Shown here piece after piece: positions 17,601 through 27,577 of a stretch of DNA of 64,000 nt (positions are counted from its first letter, which is position 1; the number at the start of each line of letters is the position of its first letter). Position numbers and translations under genes: made by a program. The notes beneath the pieces were generated by a model. The model saw nothing but the letters and a program-made list of their open reading frames with translations, searched no databases and had not been told where the DNA came from. The DNA comes from Pacificibacter marinus. Lineage in GTDB: Bacteria; Pseudomonadota; Alphaproteobacteria; Rhodobacterales; Rhodobacteraceae. The stretch lies in the NCBI RefSeq assembly GCF_018860665.1, contig NZ_JAHKPK010000025.1, positions 224,279-288,278 of the forward strand, in the 5' to 3' direction.

Positions 17601-20302
17601 ATAGCACCCCCCAAATAGCAATGGCTCACGGCATCGATGAGGCCGCGATCTTGCTCAAGATCATCAAGTAGGTCCGACACGCTTGCAGTCGTGCCATCAG
17701 GCAAAGTGATCTCATCGGACAAAAAGGCTGGCGACAAATCATCCAACGAAAACTCAGCACGCAAAGCCGCCACATCAAGCCCTTCGATTTCAGGCACAAC
17801 AACAGGCTCTTTTATCGGGGCAATTTGATCTGGTGAGATGCGCCCACGCGGACGCCCCAAGTCTTCGGGCAAGTCTGCAAAGGATTTGTCGATCGATGCC
17901 AACACATCACGGGGCGATCCGCCCAGCATGTCGCCAGACTTTCCTATCTGGCGCGCCTCACGCGCGAATGACGTTAGAAACCTTGTGATGCTGTCAGCCG
18001 ATGCGACACGACCATCTGGATAAAAATGCTTGACCAGGCGCACTGTGAGAGGCGGCACGGGGCCTTCAAGCAAATCAACCTCACCTACCATCTCAACCAC
18101 CATGTCAGCAACAGCACGCCCCTGCCCTGCTTCTTCACGCGCCCGCGCAATCAAGCGCATTGCATCAGTGACGCTGTCGGTAATGTCGAAAGCCTCTTTG
18201 ACCTGACCTGCTTCGATTTCAGCGCGCAACGTTGCCCAATCTGGGGCAGATTTTTGCATGGCCGCCATAAGCCCTTTTAATTCGCCCGCATCATCACTTT
18301 CGACAACGCGAGAAACCAAATCAGGCGCAGACCATGCCCGTGCGTAGAATGCGCCCTCAAGGCGGCGCAGCCCTTCTGCATTCAAGGCACCATTTGCATC
18401 AAACATTGCATTGCGCTCAGAACGCGGCAAAGCCGAAAGCACAGATCGCACAAACTCACCATTTTCAGCATCAACAATTTTTGCGCCTGGCTGAAACGTT
18501 GCAAGGCGATCTGCCGTCATAGCGCGCGCACTGGTCTGGGCAATTTCCGTTGGCGTCATGCGCGCAACACCACTGTCTTGGGCTGCGACAACAAAGTCTT
18601 TTCGCGCGGTGTCAGACAGCTCAGACGCGCGTCTTGCGATCAAAATAGGACGGTCTACACCATCAGGAATTTCCACGCCCATATTTAGGATAGAGTTTCG
18701 GTAAGCGTCCGCACGATCGGGGTGTTGATCATAAGCCCGCTCGATGGCAGCAACGCGACCATTGCCGCTTTCGATGATCCCATCAGGTCCAACAACTGGC
18801 GCGCCACGATCCGCCGTGCTGGCGGGCATCAAAAGCGCAGGATCAAGCCGCGCGGCCGTGTCTGCGATCCAAGCATCTGACGTGCCACGCGATCTATCAC
18901 GCGGCTGCAAATCACCACTGGCACGCTGCAGCAAACTCGCATCAACCGCTTCATATTTGACATCGATGGTAATATCATCGCCAGCGCGCAATTGGCCTGT
19001 GCCAGTAAATCCACGAGACGTTGGCGAAAACCCAGCACCAGAATTGCTTGGCTGAAAACCTGCATCGGGGCCGCGATACCCTTCCCAGGCACCGGTGCCT
19101 TGGCGCTTATAAATCCAAATCCCAAGCTGCTCTTGCAATTCAGGCGTCATCAACTCATTGCCAGTCAAGCGCAAACCTTTTTTTGCAGCTCTTAGCGTTC
19201 TTCCTACAATTTGATAGGCTCCCATCGGCGTGGCCACACGACCAATCTTGGACTTTACCCATTGGCCGTATGCGCCATCTGGATGTGAAAACTTGATGGC
19301 CTGATCTACCGTCATGTCTGGCAGGCTGATATTTTCGAAAGTCCCGCCTGCACGGTTTGAATAGCCAAACAGCGCGCCATAATCGCCACCGCTTTCCCCA
19401 GCAAAAATTCCGCCACGAATAGCTTGCCAATTGGGGGGCGCATCCTGATTTATTTCAGGCAGCTGATAGACACTGTTGCCAGTCGCATCATTGGAATTTA
19501 GCTGCCCGCGCTCAAGTGCCTCCTGAGCATCGTCTACCGCACTATTTGCATCCAATGGATCCGTGCCAGCTGGGGCAGCTTCAGCTGCACTCGACTTTGC
19601 GCCACGATACTGAAAATAGCGCGCACCACCTTCAAGCGCACCGCCAAGCACACCTGACAAAGCACCGCCTGCAACGGCAGATTTCAAAGTTGACGGCGGC
19701 TCGATCCCCAAATCTTCAGCAATTGGCTTTTCACGAAATTCTACATTTGCCGCTTCAGTCGCCGCCCCAATCACAGCCTCAGTTGCTGCGACACGCAAAA
19801 CGCTACCCGCACCTGCACCAATAACTGCCGTGCCCACCGTCAAAGGATCTGCAATATCAGACCCCATTGCTCCCAAAAATTCAGCCGCCCAACTGCCTGC
19901 AGGTGCGGCATCTGTAATGGCCACTTGTTCGGCGTAATCTTGGCGACGTCGATCTTGCCAAATTTGCTCGAACTCATCATCACTGGCAGGCAGTCCTGCA
20001 AAGGCTTCTGGATTTTCTTCGCGCGCAGAGGTGATGATTGAAAAAATTTCATTGCGGGGCCCCGCAGCCAAGCGCCCCACTTTGGATCCAAACGACGGAT
20101 CCAGCGGCATTCCGGCTGAGCGCAATTCATCAAGAATTTCGCTCTCTAAAGCGCCTTGATAAACAACAGATCGATTTGTTGAATCTGTTTCAAAACGCCT
20201 CTGACTGAACGATGCAGTTGTCCGCTGATACGTCGTTGGAATTTGAGCTTCCATAGCGTCTGCGTCTGGCGCAACGGACTTATCGCCTAAGAAAAACGTC
20301 AC
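17597..20302 (-). CDS. Internal virion protein with lytic transglycosylase and DdrB-like domains
   Basis: GTG 20302 overlaps the preceding stop as GTGA. Of 901 residues, about 296-410 form a lysozyme/transglycosylase-like domain: GGIFAGESGGDYGALFGYSN with candidate Glu303, then TPMGAYQIVGRTL. Residues about 445-600 resemble the DdrB-like ParB/Srx domain found in P1 DdrB and other phage proteins, with the signature VVGPDGIIESGNGRVAAIER. The N-terminal third has Ala/Gly-rich hydrophobic stretches. It should be ejected with the DNA, cut a hole in the murein, and may carry a second, DNA-related activity. Confidence 0.8.
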   Translation of the reverse strand: MTFFLGDKSVAPDADAMEAQIPTTYQRTTASFSQRRFETDSTNRSVVYQGALESEILDELRSAGMPLDPSFGSKVGRLAAGPRNEIFSIITSAREENPEAFAGLPASDDEFEQIWQDRRRQDYAEQVAITDAAPAGSWAAEFLGAMGSDIADPLTVGTAVIGAGAGSVLRVAATEAVIGAATEAANVEFREKPIAEDLGIEPPSTLKSAVAGGALSGVLGGALEGGARYFQYRGAKSSAAEAAPAGTDPLDANSAVDDAQEALERGQLNSNDATGNSVYQLPEINQDAPPNWQAIRGGIFAGESGGDYGALFGYSNRAGGTFENISLPDMTVDQAIKFSHPDGAYGQWVKSKIGRVATPMGAYQIVGRTLRAAKKGLRLTGNELMTPELQEQLGIWIYKRQGTGAWEGYRGPDAGFQPSNSGAGFSPTSRGFTGTGQLRAGDDITIDVKYEAVDASLLQRASGDLQPRDRSRGTSDAWIADTAARLDPALLMPASTADRGAPVVGPDGIIESGNGRVAAIERAYDQHPDRADAYRNSILNMGVEIPDGVDRPILIARRASELSDTARKDFVVAAQDSGVARMTPTEIAQTSARAMTADRLATFQPGAKIVDAENGEFVRSVLSALPRSERNAMFDANGALNAEGLRRLEGAFYARAWSAPDLVSRVVESDDAGELKGLMAAMQKSAPDWATLRAEIEAGQVKEAFDITDSVTDAMRLIARAREEAGQGRAVADMVVEMVGEVDLLEGPVPPLTVRLVKHFYPDGRVASADSITRFLTSFAREARQIGKSGDMLGGSPRDVLASIDKSFADLPEDLGRPRGRISPDQIAPIKEPVVVPEIEGLDVAALRAEFSLDDLSPAFLSDEITLPDGTTASVSDLLDDLEQDRGLIDAVSHCYLGGAI

Positions 20303-22431
20303 TTCGCCGCCCCCTTCATGAGGGCGGACATTGAAAACCGATAAGGCTCGCCGCTTTGTGTTTCAGGCACCAAAACGCGCCCGCGTTGGTCGGTGTAGAA
20401 AAATTCAAAAACGCCATTCGCGACGGCTCGGATTTTCAACCGATCAAAACTTTGCAGAAATACGTCTTGGCCATTGATCAATGGAACATCATCAGAAGAA
20501 ACAAACGCGCCAGTTTCATCCGCACGCACAGCAATTCGAGACAGGCCAGAAGACAGAATATCATGACCCGTCTTGGTGATTTTATTTGGCCCACCAAGAC
20601 CATCATCGACCAATTGCTTTGTCAGGCCATCAAGTGCATTTTCAACTTGCTTGGCGTTAATGCCCATCGGCAGCATCGTCTTGGTATCAAAAACATCTTG
20701 CACACCACCGCGGGCATTCCGACCGTCAAATGCGCCAGTGCCGCCCAAAACCTCATGCAACGCCTGCCCATACACATCTTCATCGATGTCATCCGCAGGA
20801 TCTACACGTCCCATGCGCGCACCATAAAGTGCATCAGCGGACGCCATGACATTGGCTTGCAACTTTGGCCCGCCAGGAATGTCCAAGAATAACGTTTCAA
20901 CACTTTCAAAAGTCGGCTCCAACCGATCTTTGAGTGGGGGCAATATAACAGTTTTCTGGGCAACGGCCTGTTGACCCGTAAGAATTTCTGCAGCGAGTTT
21001 TGGCGAACCATTGCTCAATTGCAATGACCCAACATATTGGAAAACAGGATCGTTTGAAACAAGCCCGATAACATCAGGACGACTGCCAAGTGACCCAACG
21101 ATTGCTTTGGCCATGACAGCCAGCTGCGCAGGATCATCTTGACCCGCAATCTGTTCTTTTAAATTGGTAATATCGTCTTGTGAAAAGACAGCATCATGAT
21201 CGGTCCAGCCATTTTCTACCAATGACGACGAATAATTGCGGATCTGATTTAGCCCTTGCGCAAACGCATCTGGATTTTCTGGATCAAACTGCGGAACCTC
21301 TGGTGCCCCAAATCCTTTTTGACGCGCTTGCGCGATCGGGTCTTTGGCCCAGGCTTCTTTTTCAGATGCGAGCTTGCCTTCCAACACCTCAAGCCGCTCG
21401 GCTTGAAACTTGAACGCCTTGGGGCGATTTTTCTCTGCATCTACCAACTGATCCAATTGGCCGACAGTCATCATATCAAGTGCAGGCTGTTCATCGAGCA
21501 ACTGTTTTTGCGCCATTGCTTTTGGAAAATCGGGATGGGCTTGAACATCGGGACGGCTCAGATAAGCATCCTCATCAACAGCGCGTTGGCCAGCACTCCA
21601 AATTCCCGACATCTCACCAAGACGATCAGAAACGGCTTTTTCTTCGGCCTTGACTGCAATCTCTAAATCTTTTTCGGCTTTTGCCTGTGCGGACAAAATT
21701 TTGTTGTTGGCGGATGCAATGAACCGCGACCGGCTATCGCCTGACAGACCAGAAAAGTCGCCGTCAGCGTCCGCGTCTAAAAACTGTTGAGGATCTTCAT
21801 TCAACAATGAAAGCGCTGCCGCTTCATCCATCGATGCACGCAAGCTCAAACGGCGTTGCGCGGCGGTTGCAGGATCAATAATCCCATTCGCTTCTAGTTG
21901 GTCAATTTGTGCTGAACCTTGATCAAACATCACATCACGCGTGTCTTGATCCGCTGTTGCAGCCGTCGATGCCGCCGTGTGAGCATACTCAATGTAGGTC
22001 GCTTCACGCTGTGCAAATCGCCCTGCAAGCGCCTGCGAACCAACAGCAAACTGTTGACGCACAGCGAGATCATCAAAGGCCAGCCCAAACTTTTCTTTAT
22101 TTCGTGGATCCACACGGGGGCGACCCAAGTCGTTTTGACCATCGATGTAGGATGATTTCAGATCCTTGACACGCGATTTGAATACGGCCTCCAATTGATC
22201 TGGATCGCCAATTTGGGCAAGATCCAAACGAAGATCATTCATGTCCTTGGTAAGATCAATAGACAGGCGGTTCATTTCCCGCTCAAGTCGATCCCCCTCA
22301 AGCTGCATTCCAACATTGGCCATTGTCTGGCCAAATTGCGCGACGTCGGCCGCTGCGGAATTTGCCTCGACACGAACGGTTGCCGAACGCCCCGCATCAA
22401 GCCCTGCGCGTGGTACTGTTAACTCAGACAT
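20299..22431 (-). CDS. Internal virion protein, T7 gp15-like
   Basis: The 710-residue, highly charged helical protein has no transmembrane segments. Its N-terminus (SELTVPRAGLDAGRSATVRV) and a long coiled part (DRLEREMNRLSIDLTKDMND) fit the middle component of podoviral ejectosomes. It lies between gp14-like and gp16-like genes as in T7. I chose ATG 22431, 8 bases after GGGGA and overlapping the upstream stop by 8 bases; ATG 22437 is an alternative. Sequence identity with T7 gp15 is not obvious by eye, so the assignment is mainly by order and size. Confidence 0.7.
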   Translation of the reverse strand: MSELTVPRAGLDAGRSATVRVEANSAAADVAQFGQTMANVGMQLEGDRLEREMNRLSIDLTKDMNDLRLDLAQIGDPDQLEAVFKSRVKDLKSSYIDGQNDLGRPRVDPRNKEKFGLAFDDLAVRQQFAVGSQALAGRFAQREATYIEYAHTAASTAATADQDTRDVMFDQGSAQIDQLEANGIIDPATAAQRRLSLRASMDEAAALSLLNEDPQQFLDADADGDFSGLSGDSRSRFIASANNKILSAQAKAEKDLEIAVKAEEKAVSDRLGEMSGIWSAGQRAVDEDAYLSRPDVQAHPDFPKAMAQKQLLDEQPALDMMTVGQLDQLVDAEKNRPKAFKFQAERLEVLEGKLASEKEAWAKDPIAQARQKGFGAPEVPQFDPENPDAFAQGLNQIRNYSSSLVENGWTDHDAVFSQDDITNLKEQIAGQDDPAQLAVMAKAIVGSLGSRPDVIGLVSNDPVFQYVGSLQLSNGSPKLAAEILTGQQAVAQKTVILPPLKDRLEPTFESVETLFLDIPGGPKLQANVMASADALYGARMGRVDPADDIDEDVYGQALHEVLGGTGAFDGRNARGGVQDVFDTKTMLPMGINAKQVENALDGLTKQLVDDGLGGPNKITKTGHDILSSGLSRIAVRADETGAFVSSDDVPLINGQDVFLQSFDRLKIRAVANGVFEFFYTDQRGRVLVPETQSGEPYRFSMSALMKGAAK

Positions 22432-22975
22432 ACGCATCTTCCCCGCCAAGATTTGGCCAAAGATCAGGGGCGGCAGTCAACAATGTGCCTGCCGCCTTTG
22501 TGGTTCCTGAAAGGAATGATGAGAACGCTTGGGATCTATAAGCCGACGCACTGGCAGATAGCTCACGATCCGTTGCTTGGCCGGTTGCACGGATAGATTG
22601 GCTTTGGAACGACATTTCCTGAGCGGCTTCTTGACCAAGCAACACAGCAGTCGGACTATCAAGCGTCACTCCGCGCTCCGCCAATTCTGCGACCTGCTTG
22701 CTCATTTGAACTTGGAATTGACGACGGGCGCGACTGTCTTTTTGCGCAGTTAGTGTCTTTTCTTCGATACGTTGATTTTCAATGAGTTTAGCATTGGCTT
22801 TGGCCGCGCGAGATTGGTTGATGCCATTGAGCAGACTGCCGGCTGCCGCCAAATATGTCCCATATGTCGCAAGCGTTGCACCTGTGGTTGCAGCTGCAGT
22901 CGCACCGGCAGCAGTCGCTGCCCCCCCTCCCGCAAGCATCGATGCAAACGCAGTTCCTACCGCAGGAATACACAT
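22424..22975 (-). CDS. Internal virion protein, T7 gp14-like
   Basis: The 183-residue protein starts MCIPAVGTAFASMLAGGGAA, an Ala/Gly-rich hydrophobic N-terminus, followed by a helical charged part (RARRQFQVQMSKQVAELAER) and the family-like SPTAVLLGQEAAQEM. Proteins of this kind form the outer-membrane part of the ejection channel in T7-like phages. The ATG shares its A with the tail-tube B stop (TGATG). The gene order gp12-gp14-gp15-gp16 supports the call. Confidence 0.78.
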   Translation of the reverse strand: MCIPAVGTAFASMLAGGGAATAAGATAAATTGATLATYGTYLAAAGSLLNGINQSRAAKANAKLIENQRIEEKTLTAQKDSRARRQFQVQMSKQVAELAERGVTLDSPTAVLLGQEAAQEMSFQSQSIRATGQATDRELSASASAYRSQAFSSFLSGTTKAAGTLLTAAPDLWPNLGGEDAYV

Positions 22976-25245
22976 CAGTTGGCCCCCGCTTCTGCAGGTG
23001 AGACAAGGGCCAAGACTGTCATTGGTGCGCCACCGCTTGGTTCAAACCGAAAATTGACCTCATCCGCAGACCCGGTCCAAGCATCAACTTTTGAAATACC
23101 CGAATATGCGCGTGTCAAAGACGCCGCTACACGTTCAGGCACAAGGGGTACGGCCTGCCTTACAATTTCATCTTGGCCAAAATGACGCTCAATGCCTCGG
23201 ATGGTTCCCGCAGATGTGCGATGAACAACAACAGCTGCGCCGCGAGATATGCGCTTATTTTTACCACGGGTGTCACCATCTTTGGCTTGAACATCGACAT
23301 CGTGCGTATCAACGTGATGTGTGTCGTCAAACAGTCCAACAACGGCATATTCCACGGCCACAGGCAGATTAATCTGACCTGCCACATCCACCTCAAAAGG
23401 ACCAAACTGCCCCTCATCGGTCCACGCATAAACACTTTCGCCAATCAAATGAGGGACGTCGAAAGTATCCGTTGCGACCTCAAGATCAAAAACCTTGCTG
23501 GCAAACAGGTGATTTGCAAACTTTATGTCCGGTTCACCAGGCAACGCCCCATAAACAACATCTTGCTCCTCGACCATTCGCACAGTCGCGCCGTTAATTT
23601 CACGGCGTACAACCATCGTAAGGATATTTCGTTTGCCGTCCTCTGAACTGGAAACGGCCATGCTTTCAACAAAACCGCCCGCAATCGGAACCTCGGCCCA
23701 GCCGAGAACTTCTTCTTTTGCGTCATAAATCATCACGACCAATTCGCCGTCCGCTCTACGGATCCACGCAAGGCCCAAAGGTGCGGATTGCCAAACAATT
23801 TGCTCAAATCCTGCCGCACCCAAATGTTCAGACGGCAAACTCAGATCGATCGGTGCACCACCATCAACTTCGAATGAATAACGCAGCTCTTCGATACGCG
23901 TTTGATCCTTGGTCACATAAATTGGAAAACCGTTGGGCGCGATTGGGTAAGCGGGGCTGGCGCCATTTGTTGCCTCGACATCTGTGTCGAATGTTGTTGG
24001 TCCGATTGCCTGCCCTGTCGTCGCAGAAAATCCACGCAGGACTTCGCCAAGAGTGCCAATGTAAATGCCCTTACGACTGCGGCGCAGCCAAGAAATGCCA
24101 TTCTGGCCCTCTGACCCATCAATATTATACGGGAAGGCCCCATCCGCTTCGGTCGACGGGGTGTGGTCGTCATAGTCACCAATCAATGAAAACCAAATAG
24201 TACGTGGCTCACTTGGTGTGGCAGCCGCAACAAAACGTTGCTTCATAATTTCAATGGACGATGGGTAGCCATATTTGTCAGACCATGCGCCCTCTGACCA
24301 GCGATAAGTTGGCGTATTAATACAAGGATTTGGAATTGCTTTGATAACTACAGCCGTCGCTGTGTTCGCATCAGTGACAGCCGTGATCCGGACAACACCG
24401 ATCAAATCAGAAACGAATTTCCACGTTGTGCCCTCTGATTTGTTGTAAAGCTGCTCGCCTTCCAAATGCACAGGCGGCTCATACCCAGTATGATTACCTG
24501 CAGTTAGCTCATAGATCCTGCTATCAGATAAGAATAGATCGCCTGAGCCTTCAAGGCCTTCATGCGGCCAAACCTGGGTTCCGCCGTTTGTAGCTGGTGC
24601 CGCTTCGGTGTTAGCTGTCCATAACGGAATTTCAGTAATATCGGTGGGCTGTATTTGTAGCAAACTGCCGACCTGTGCTGCATCAAAAGGATCACCAACA
24701 CCCGTCAAAGTGATGGTTCCTGAACTTGCAGAACAAGAAACCGTAATATCCTCATCTAGATTTTGAACGCGGAACGGACCTGTGGTCAGATCCCAATCCG
24801 CGATGGTCCAATTATCCAAATCATAGCGGCTAAGTTTCTGAATGGTGCGGTTGCCATCAGCAATGTAGATCACGTCTGCAGATTGCACGATCGAAAAGTT
24901 TTTCACATCGTCCAATGAGAACGGCGTCGGCAATTCATAAACGCCGACGTTTTCGATCAGCGCGCCATAACGCCAAACACGCATCGCACTGTCGGAAAAT
25001 TCCAAAAGCAGACTATCGTTTTTTGCAAACTCAAACGGAACTAACTTTGCCTCGGCATTGTCTTTGACATAACCGCGAAAGATCGTGCCTGGCGCGCGCG
25101 TAAATCCACCTTGACGCAAAGGGATAAAACCCCGAATTTCACGAACGCCAGTGCGATAGCGCTGATAATCAGTCCGGCCATATAGAAGCGGCGACGTTGC
25201 CCCGCCATTAAAGCTGACTTGGGGGATGTTTTGGACGCCACTCAT
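22975..25245 (-). CDS. Tail tubular protein B, T7 gp12-like (nozzle)
   Basis: The 756-residue, beta-rich protein begins MSGVQNIPQVSFNGGATSPL and continues with TRAPGTIFRGYV, the characteristic N-terminus of gp12-type nozzle proteins. Such proteins form the distal tail tube to which fibres attach. ATG 25245 overlaps the gp11-like stop (ATGA). Length and neighbours (gp11-like upstream, gp14-like downstream) fit T7-like phages well. Confidence 0.86.
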   Translation of the reverse strand: MSGVQNIPQVSFNGGATSPLLYGRTDYQRYRTGVREIRGFIPLRQGGFTRAPGTIFRGYVKDNAEAKLVPFEFAKNDSLLLEFSDSAMRVWRYGALIENVGVYELPTPFSLDDVKNFSIVQSADVIYIADGNRTIQKLSRYDLDNWTIADWDLTTGPFRVQNLDEDITVSCSASSGTITLTGVGDPFDAAQVGSLLQIQPTDITEIPLWTANTEAAPATNGGTQVWPHEGLEGSGDLFLSDSRIYELTAGNHTGYEPPVHLEGEQLYNKSEGTTWKFVSDLIGVVRITAVTDANTATAVVIKAIPNPCINTPTYRWSEGAWSDKYGYPSSIEIMKQRFVAAATPSEPRTIWFSLIGDYDDHTPSTEADGAFPYNIDGSEGQNGISWLRRSRKGIYIGTLGEVLRGFSATTGQAIGPTTFDTDVEATNGASPAYPIAPNGFPIYVTKDQTRIEELRYSFEVDGGAPIDLSLPSEHLGAAGFEQIVWQSAPLGLAWIRRADGELVVMIYDAKEEVLGWAEVPIAGGFVESMAVSSSEDGKRNILTMVVRREINGATVRMVEEQDVVYGALPGEPDIKFANHLFASKVFDLEVATDTFDVPHLIGESVYAWTDEGQFGPFEVDVAGQINLPVAVEYAVVGLFDDTHHVDTHDVDVQAKDGDTRGKNKRISRGAAVVVHRTSAGTIRGIERHFGQDEIVRQAVPLVPERVAASLTRAYSGISKVDAWTGSADEVNFRFEPSGGAPMTVLALVSPAEAGAN

Positions 25246-25838
25246 CGCGTTGCCTCCGTCACCCAATCAACAGCTTCGGGAAGATCATCTGACCGGCTAG
25301 AGGAAGCGGACAATGTATCGTTGTCGATCGCCTTTTGCTCACTCGTCACAATTTTATTGTTGATACGGTCAACTTCAGATCCCTCACGCACATAGACGTC
25401 TGCGAGCAATCCGGCGAGTTGAGCAGCAACGAAATATTGAAACTTGGATGGCAGCAACTTTTCATTTTCAATCAAGCGCGTGTAGCGGATAGAAAAACCG
25501 CCCTCAACGCTCGCCCGCAGATAGGTGCCGTCGATGCGCCAATTCGCCCCTGTTTCGATGACGTGACGCAATGCAACACAATCACCTGGCAACTCATACA
25601 GATAGGGCAGCTCCAAATCAGACACCCAGTTTTCAGGCAGGTCCGACATTGGCAATTTGACAACATGACGGGCAAATGACCAATCATAGGCCTCTAGGCA
25701 CATCGTCAGCGCATGAGGATATTGTTCCCCCGCCGCTGCGGCTTGCTCACTGTCATCGGCAAATGAAGAAATGGGGGCGAGCTTCATGATCCGAAAGGCT
25801 TGTTTCGCTATCGTGGATACCGCAATTGAATTGGTCAT
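25242..25838 (-). CDS. Tail tubular protein A, T7 gp11-like (adaptor)
   Basis: The 198-residue protein resembles the gp11 adaptor between portal and nozzle: an N-terminal helix pair with ALTMCLEAYDWSFARHVVKL, then LPYLYELPGDCVALRHVI and a late YFVAAQLAGLLADVYVRE. The DW-F-x-x-R motif in the first part is typical of the family. A GAGGGG site precedes ATG 25838. The stop overlaps the nozzle gene start. Confidence 0.86.
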   Translation of the reverse strand: MTNSIAVSTIAKQAFRIMKLAPISSFADDSEQAAAAGEQYPHALTMCLEAYDWSFARHVVKLPMSDLPENWVSDLELPYLYELPGDCVALRHVIETGANWRIDGTYLRASVEGGFSIRYTRLIENEKLLPSKFQYFVAAQLAGLLADVYVREGSEVDRINNKIVTSEQKAIDNDTLSASSSRSDDLPEAVDWVTEATR

Positions 25839-25886
25839 GCTCGCCCCTCAAAGAAATAGCATTCGGGCCGAAACCCGATGCCGTTT

Positions 25887-26345
25887 TTAATTTGCGATAT
25901 ACGCCAACCGGAATGGCATCGAACCGGCACCCGCCGCATCTGCCGCTGCATGTTTGTAAATGCCGATCATTCCGCCTGGATCTTCTGAAAGCCCCAAAAC
26001 TTCCCACAAGCGCTTGCCGTGATCTGCCCCACCTTGGGCGACAGGCGTGATCAGGTTTTCCGTTGCTTGGGTCTGGTCAACAAAAGCCGTGCTGTCCGTC
26101 AACGTGCCAATCGCGATGGCTGCGAAACCATCACTGGTGACATCAAAGAATGTGCTTGGATCTAAAAGCGCATAGCTGGGAATGTCACACAGATGATAGG
26201 TCGATGTGTCGCTATCATCTGCCTCATTGCTGATTGTGCCAGTTGCGATCACAAGGCGACCACGCGCCTCACACGGATCTGGACCGACGCCATCCACGTC
26301 TGAAAAATCTTTGATGAGATTGCTAAGTAAAGCTACGATGCCCAT
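25887..26345 (-). CDS. Phage structural protein of unknown role between capsid and tail adaptor
   Basis: The 152-residue protein is acidic and beta-rich (CEARGRLVIATGTISNEADD) and I do not recognise a family. An AAGGAG site with ideal spacing decides ATG 26345 over an ATG six bases upstream. It sits right after the capsid gene, where phages often encode head-decoration or head-completion proteins, so such a role is plausible but only inferred. Confidence 0.6.
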   Translation of the reverse strand: MGIVALLSNLIKDFSDVDGVGPDPCEARGRLVIATGTISNEADDSDTSTYHLCDIPSYALLDPSTFFDVTSDGFAAIAIGTLTDSTAFVDQTQATENLITPVAQGGADHGKRLWEVLGLSEDPGGMIGIYKHAAADAAGAGSMPFRLAYIAN

Positions 26346-26414
26346 GGCATGATCTCCTTAATTGAATTGAAAAGGGGGCGGCCAACGCTAAGTCAGCCGC
26401 ATCAAGACTGTGGT

Positions 26415-27341
26415 TTAGCCTTCAACACAGTCGATAAAACGCACACCAGCATCTTCCGCACGGGTCGCATCAACGTAAGCGTCGGTGTAGATGTAGGGCA
26501 TGTTTTTGGCGGATGTATCGTTCCACATATCGCCCTGCAATTCTTGCCAGAAGTTCGCGACAACATTGTCTTTGGTCCACAAAGCAATGCGGCGATTGCC
26601 AGCAACATGCGGCACACGGTTGGAAAACAGCCAAGTGATGCCAAGAAGCGTTGTCGGCTTGCCCGTTTTGATTTGCTCAAGGTCAAACTGGTTCAACGCG
26701 GTGCCTGTCGCCTTTGCAATTTCCAGCAAATCAGTTTTTTGCTTTGGCGAGATTATCGAAAACATTTGCTGCTCTTCTTCAAGACCAAAGTCTTCGATTT
26801 CCATGCCTTCCTGCGCCTTGCGCAGTTTGGTAATCGTCAAACCGGTAGACCCAGCAGCGATGATAGATGTGCCTGGGATTTGGACCTTGGTTTGGCCCCG
26901 CTTGCCTTCGAGCGCAGCACCATAAATGCCACCAGAACGAATACCAAAAGTACCATCCGATTTCTTTTTGACGCCAAGAATGCGGTCAAAAACGCCACGC
27001 TGAACTGTGGCGACAGAGTTTTTCACCAAGTTCGACGTTGGATCCATCGCTTGGTTAAATTTCAAATCTTTGTCGATATATTCGCCATCTTCGATCACGC
27101 CAGGCTTTAACAAAAAACGGCGCGAGTTTGGCGTTGGATTGTCTGGGTTACGACGCGAACCGTCTTCGCCCTCAATGTAATCTTTTTTGCCAAGAAGATC
27201 CGCTACAGAAACGGCTTCGCCTGTTTCATGGGTCACGGTGACAGCATCAACCAAAGGGTTTTTGAGTTGCTGGGCCACCATTTTGATATTGTCAGAATAG
27301 GTTGTGCGGTTGTGTGACTCAACCAAGCGTTGATAGGACAT
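26415..27341 (-). CDS. Major capsid protein
   Basis: The 308-residue protein lies directly behind the scaffold gene, has its own strong GGAGGGG site, and shows a podoviral capsid-like composition with segments VKNSVATVQRGVFDRILGVK and TTLLGITWLFSNRVPH. A terminator separates it from the scaffold gene, so capsid expression can be set independently. The HK97-type fold is assumed from the family and cannot be proven by eye. Confidence 0.78.
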   Translation of the reverse strand: MSYQRLVESHNRTTYSDNIKMVAQQLKNPLVDAVTVTHETGEAVSVADLLGKKDYIEGEDGSRRNPDNPTPNSRRFLLKPGVIEDGEYIDKDLKFNQAMDPTSNLVKNSVATVQRGVFDRILGVKKKSDGTFGIRSGGIYGAALEGKRGQTKVQIPGTSIIAAGSTGLTITKLRKAQEGMEIEDFGLEEEQQMFSIISPKQKTDLLEIAKATGTALNQFDLEQIKTGKPTTLLGITWLFSNRVPHVAGNRRIALWTKDNVVANFWQELQGDMWNDTSAKNMPYIYTDAYVDATRAEDAGVRFIDCVEG

Positions 27342-27529
27342 TTGCCCCTCCTGCGAAAATTCATCTAAGTGTGTGATTTTTCGGAGAGGCCACCCGGTTA
27401 ACCGGACCTGCGCCTGACGGGTATCATCCGCCTAGTCGTCAGTTCTATTCCTGATGTCAGCGGACCCCGTGGGGCCACCCGCGCACAGAAACCTGAACAC
27501 CAACAAGAAACCAAAGTCAATAAAAAACT

Positions 27530-27566
27530 AAATGTGCCCCGCACTTTCACCATGCAGGGCACATTT
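27530..27566 (-). terminator. Rho-independent terminator between scaffold and capsid genes
   Basis: A 10-bp perfect stem (AAATGTGCCC / GGGCACATTT, 27530-27539 and 27557-27566) is followed on the minus strand by AGTTTTTTATTG. It lies 11 bp after the scaffold stop and about 190 bp before the capsid gene in the transcription direction. The rest of 27342-27577 shows no gene; a promoter for the capsid gene is expected there but not identified. Confidence 0.85.
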
Positions 27567-27577
27567 GGTGTTACAGT

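Noticed and set aside
26349-27110. 253-codon plus-strand frame opposite the capsid gene
   Set aside because: Antisense shadow; the minus-strand capsid gene has a strong ribosome-binding site and phage context.
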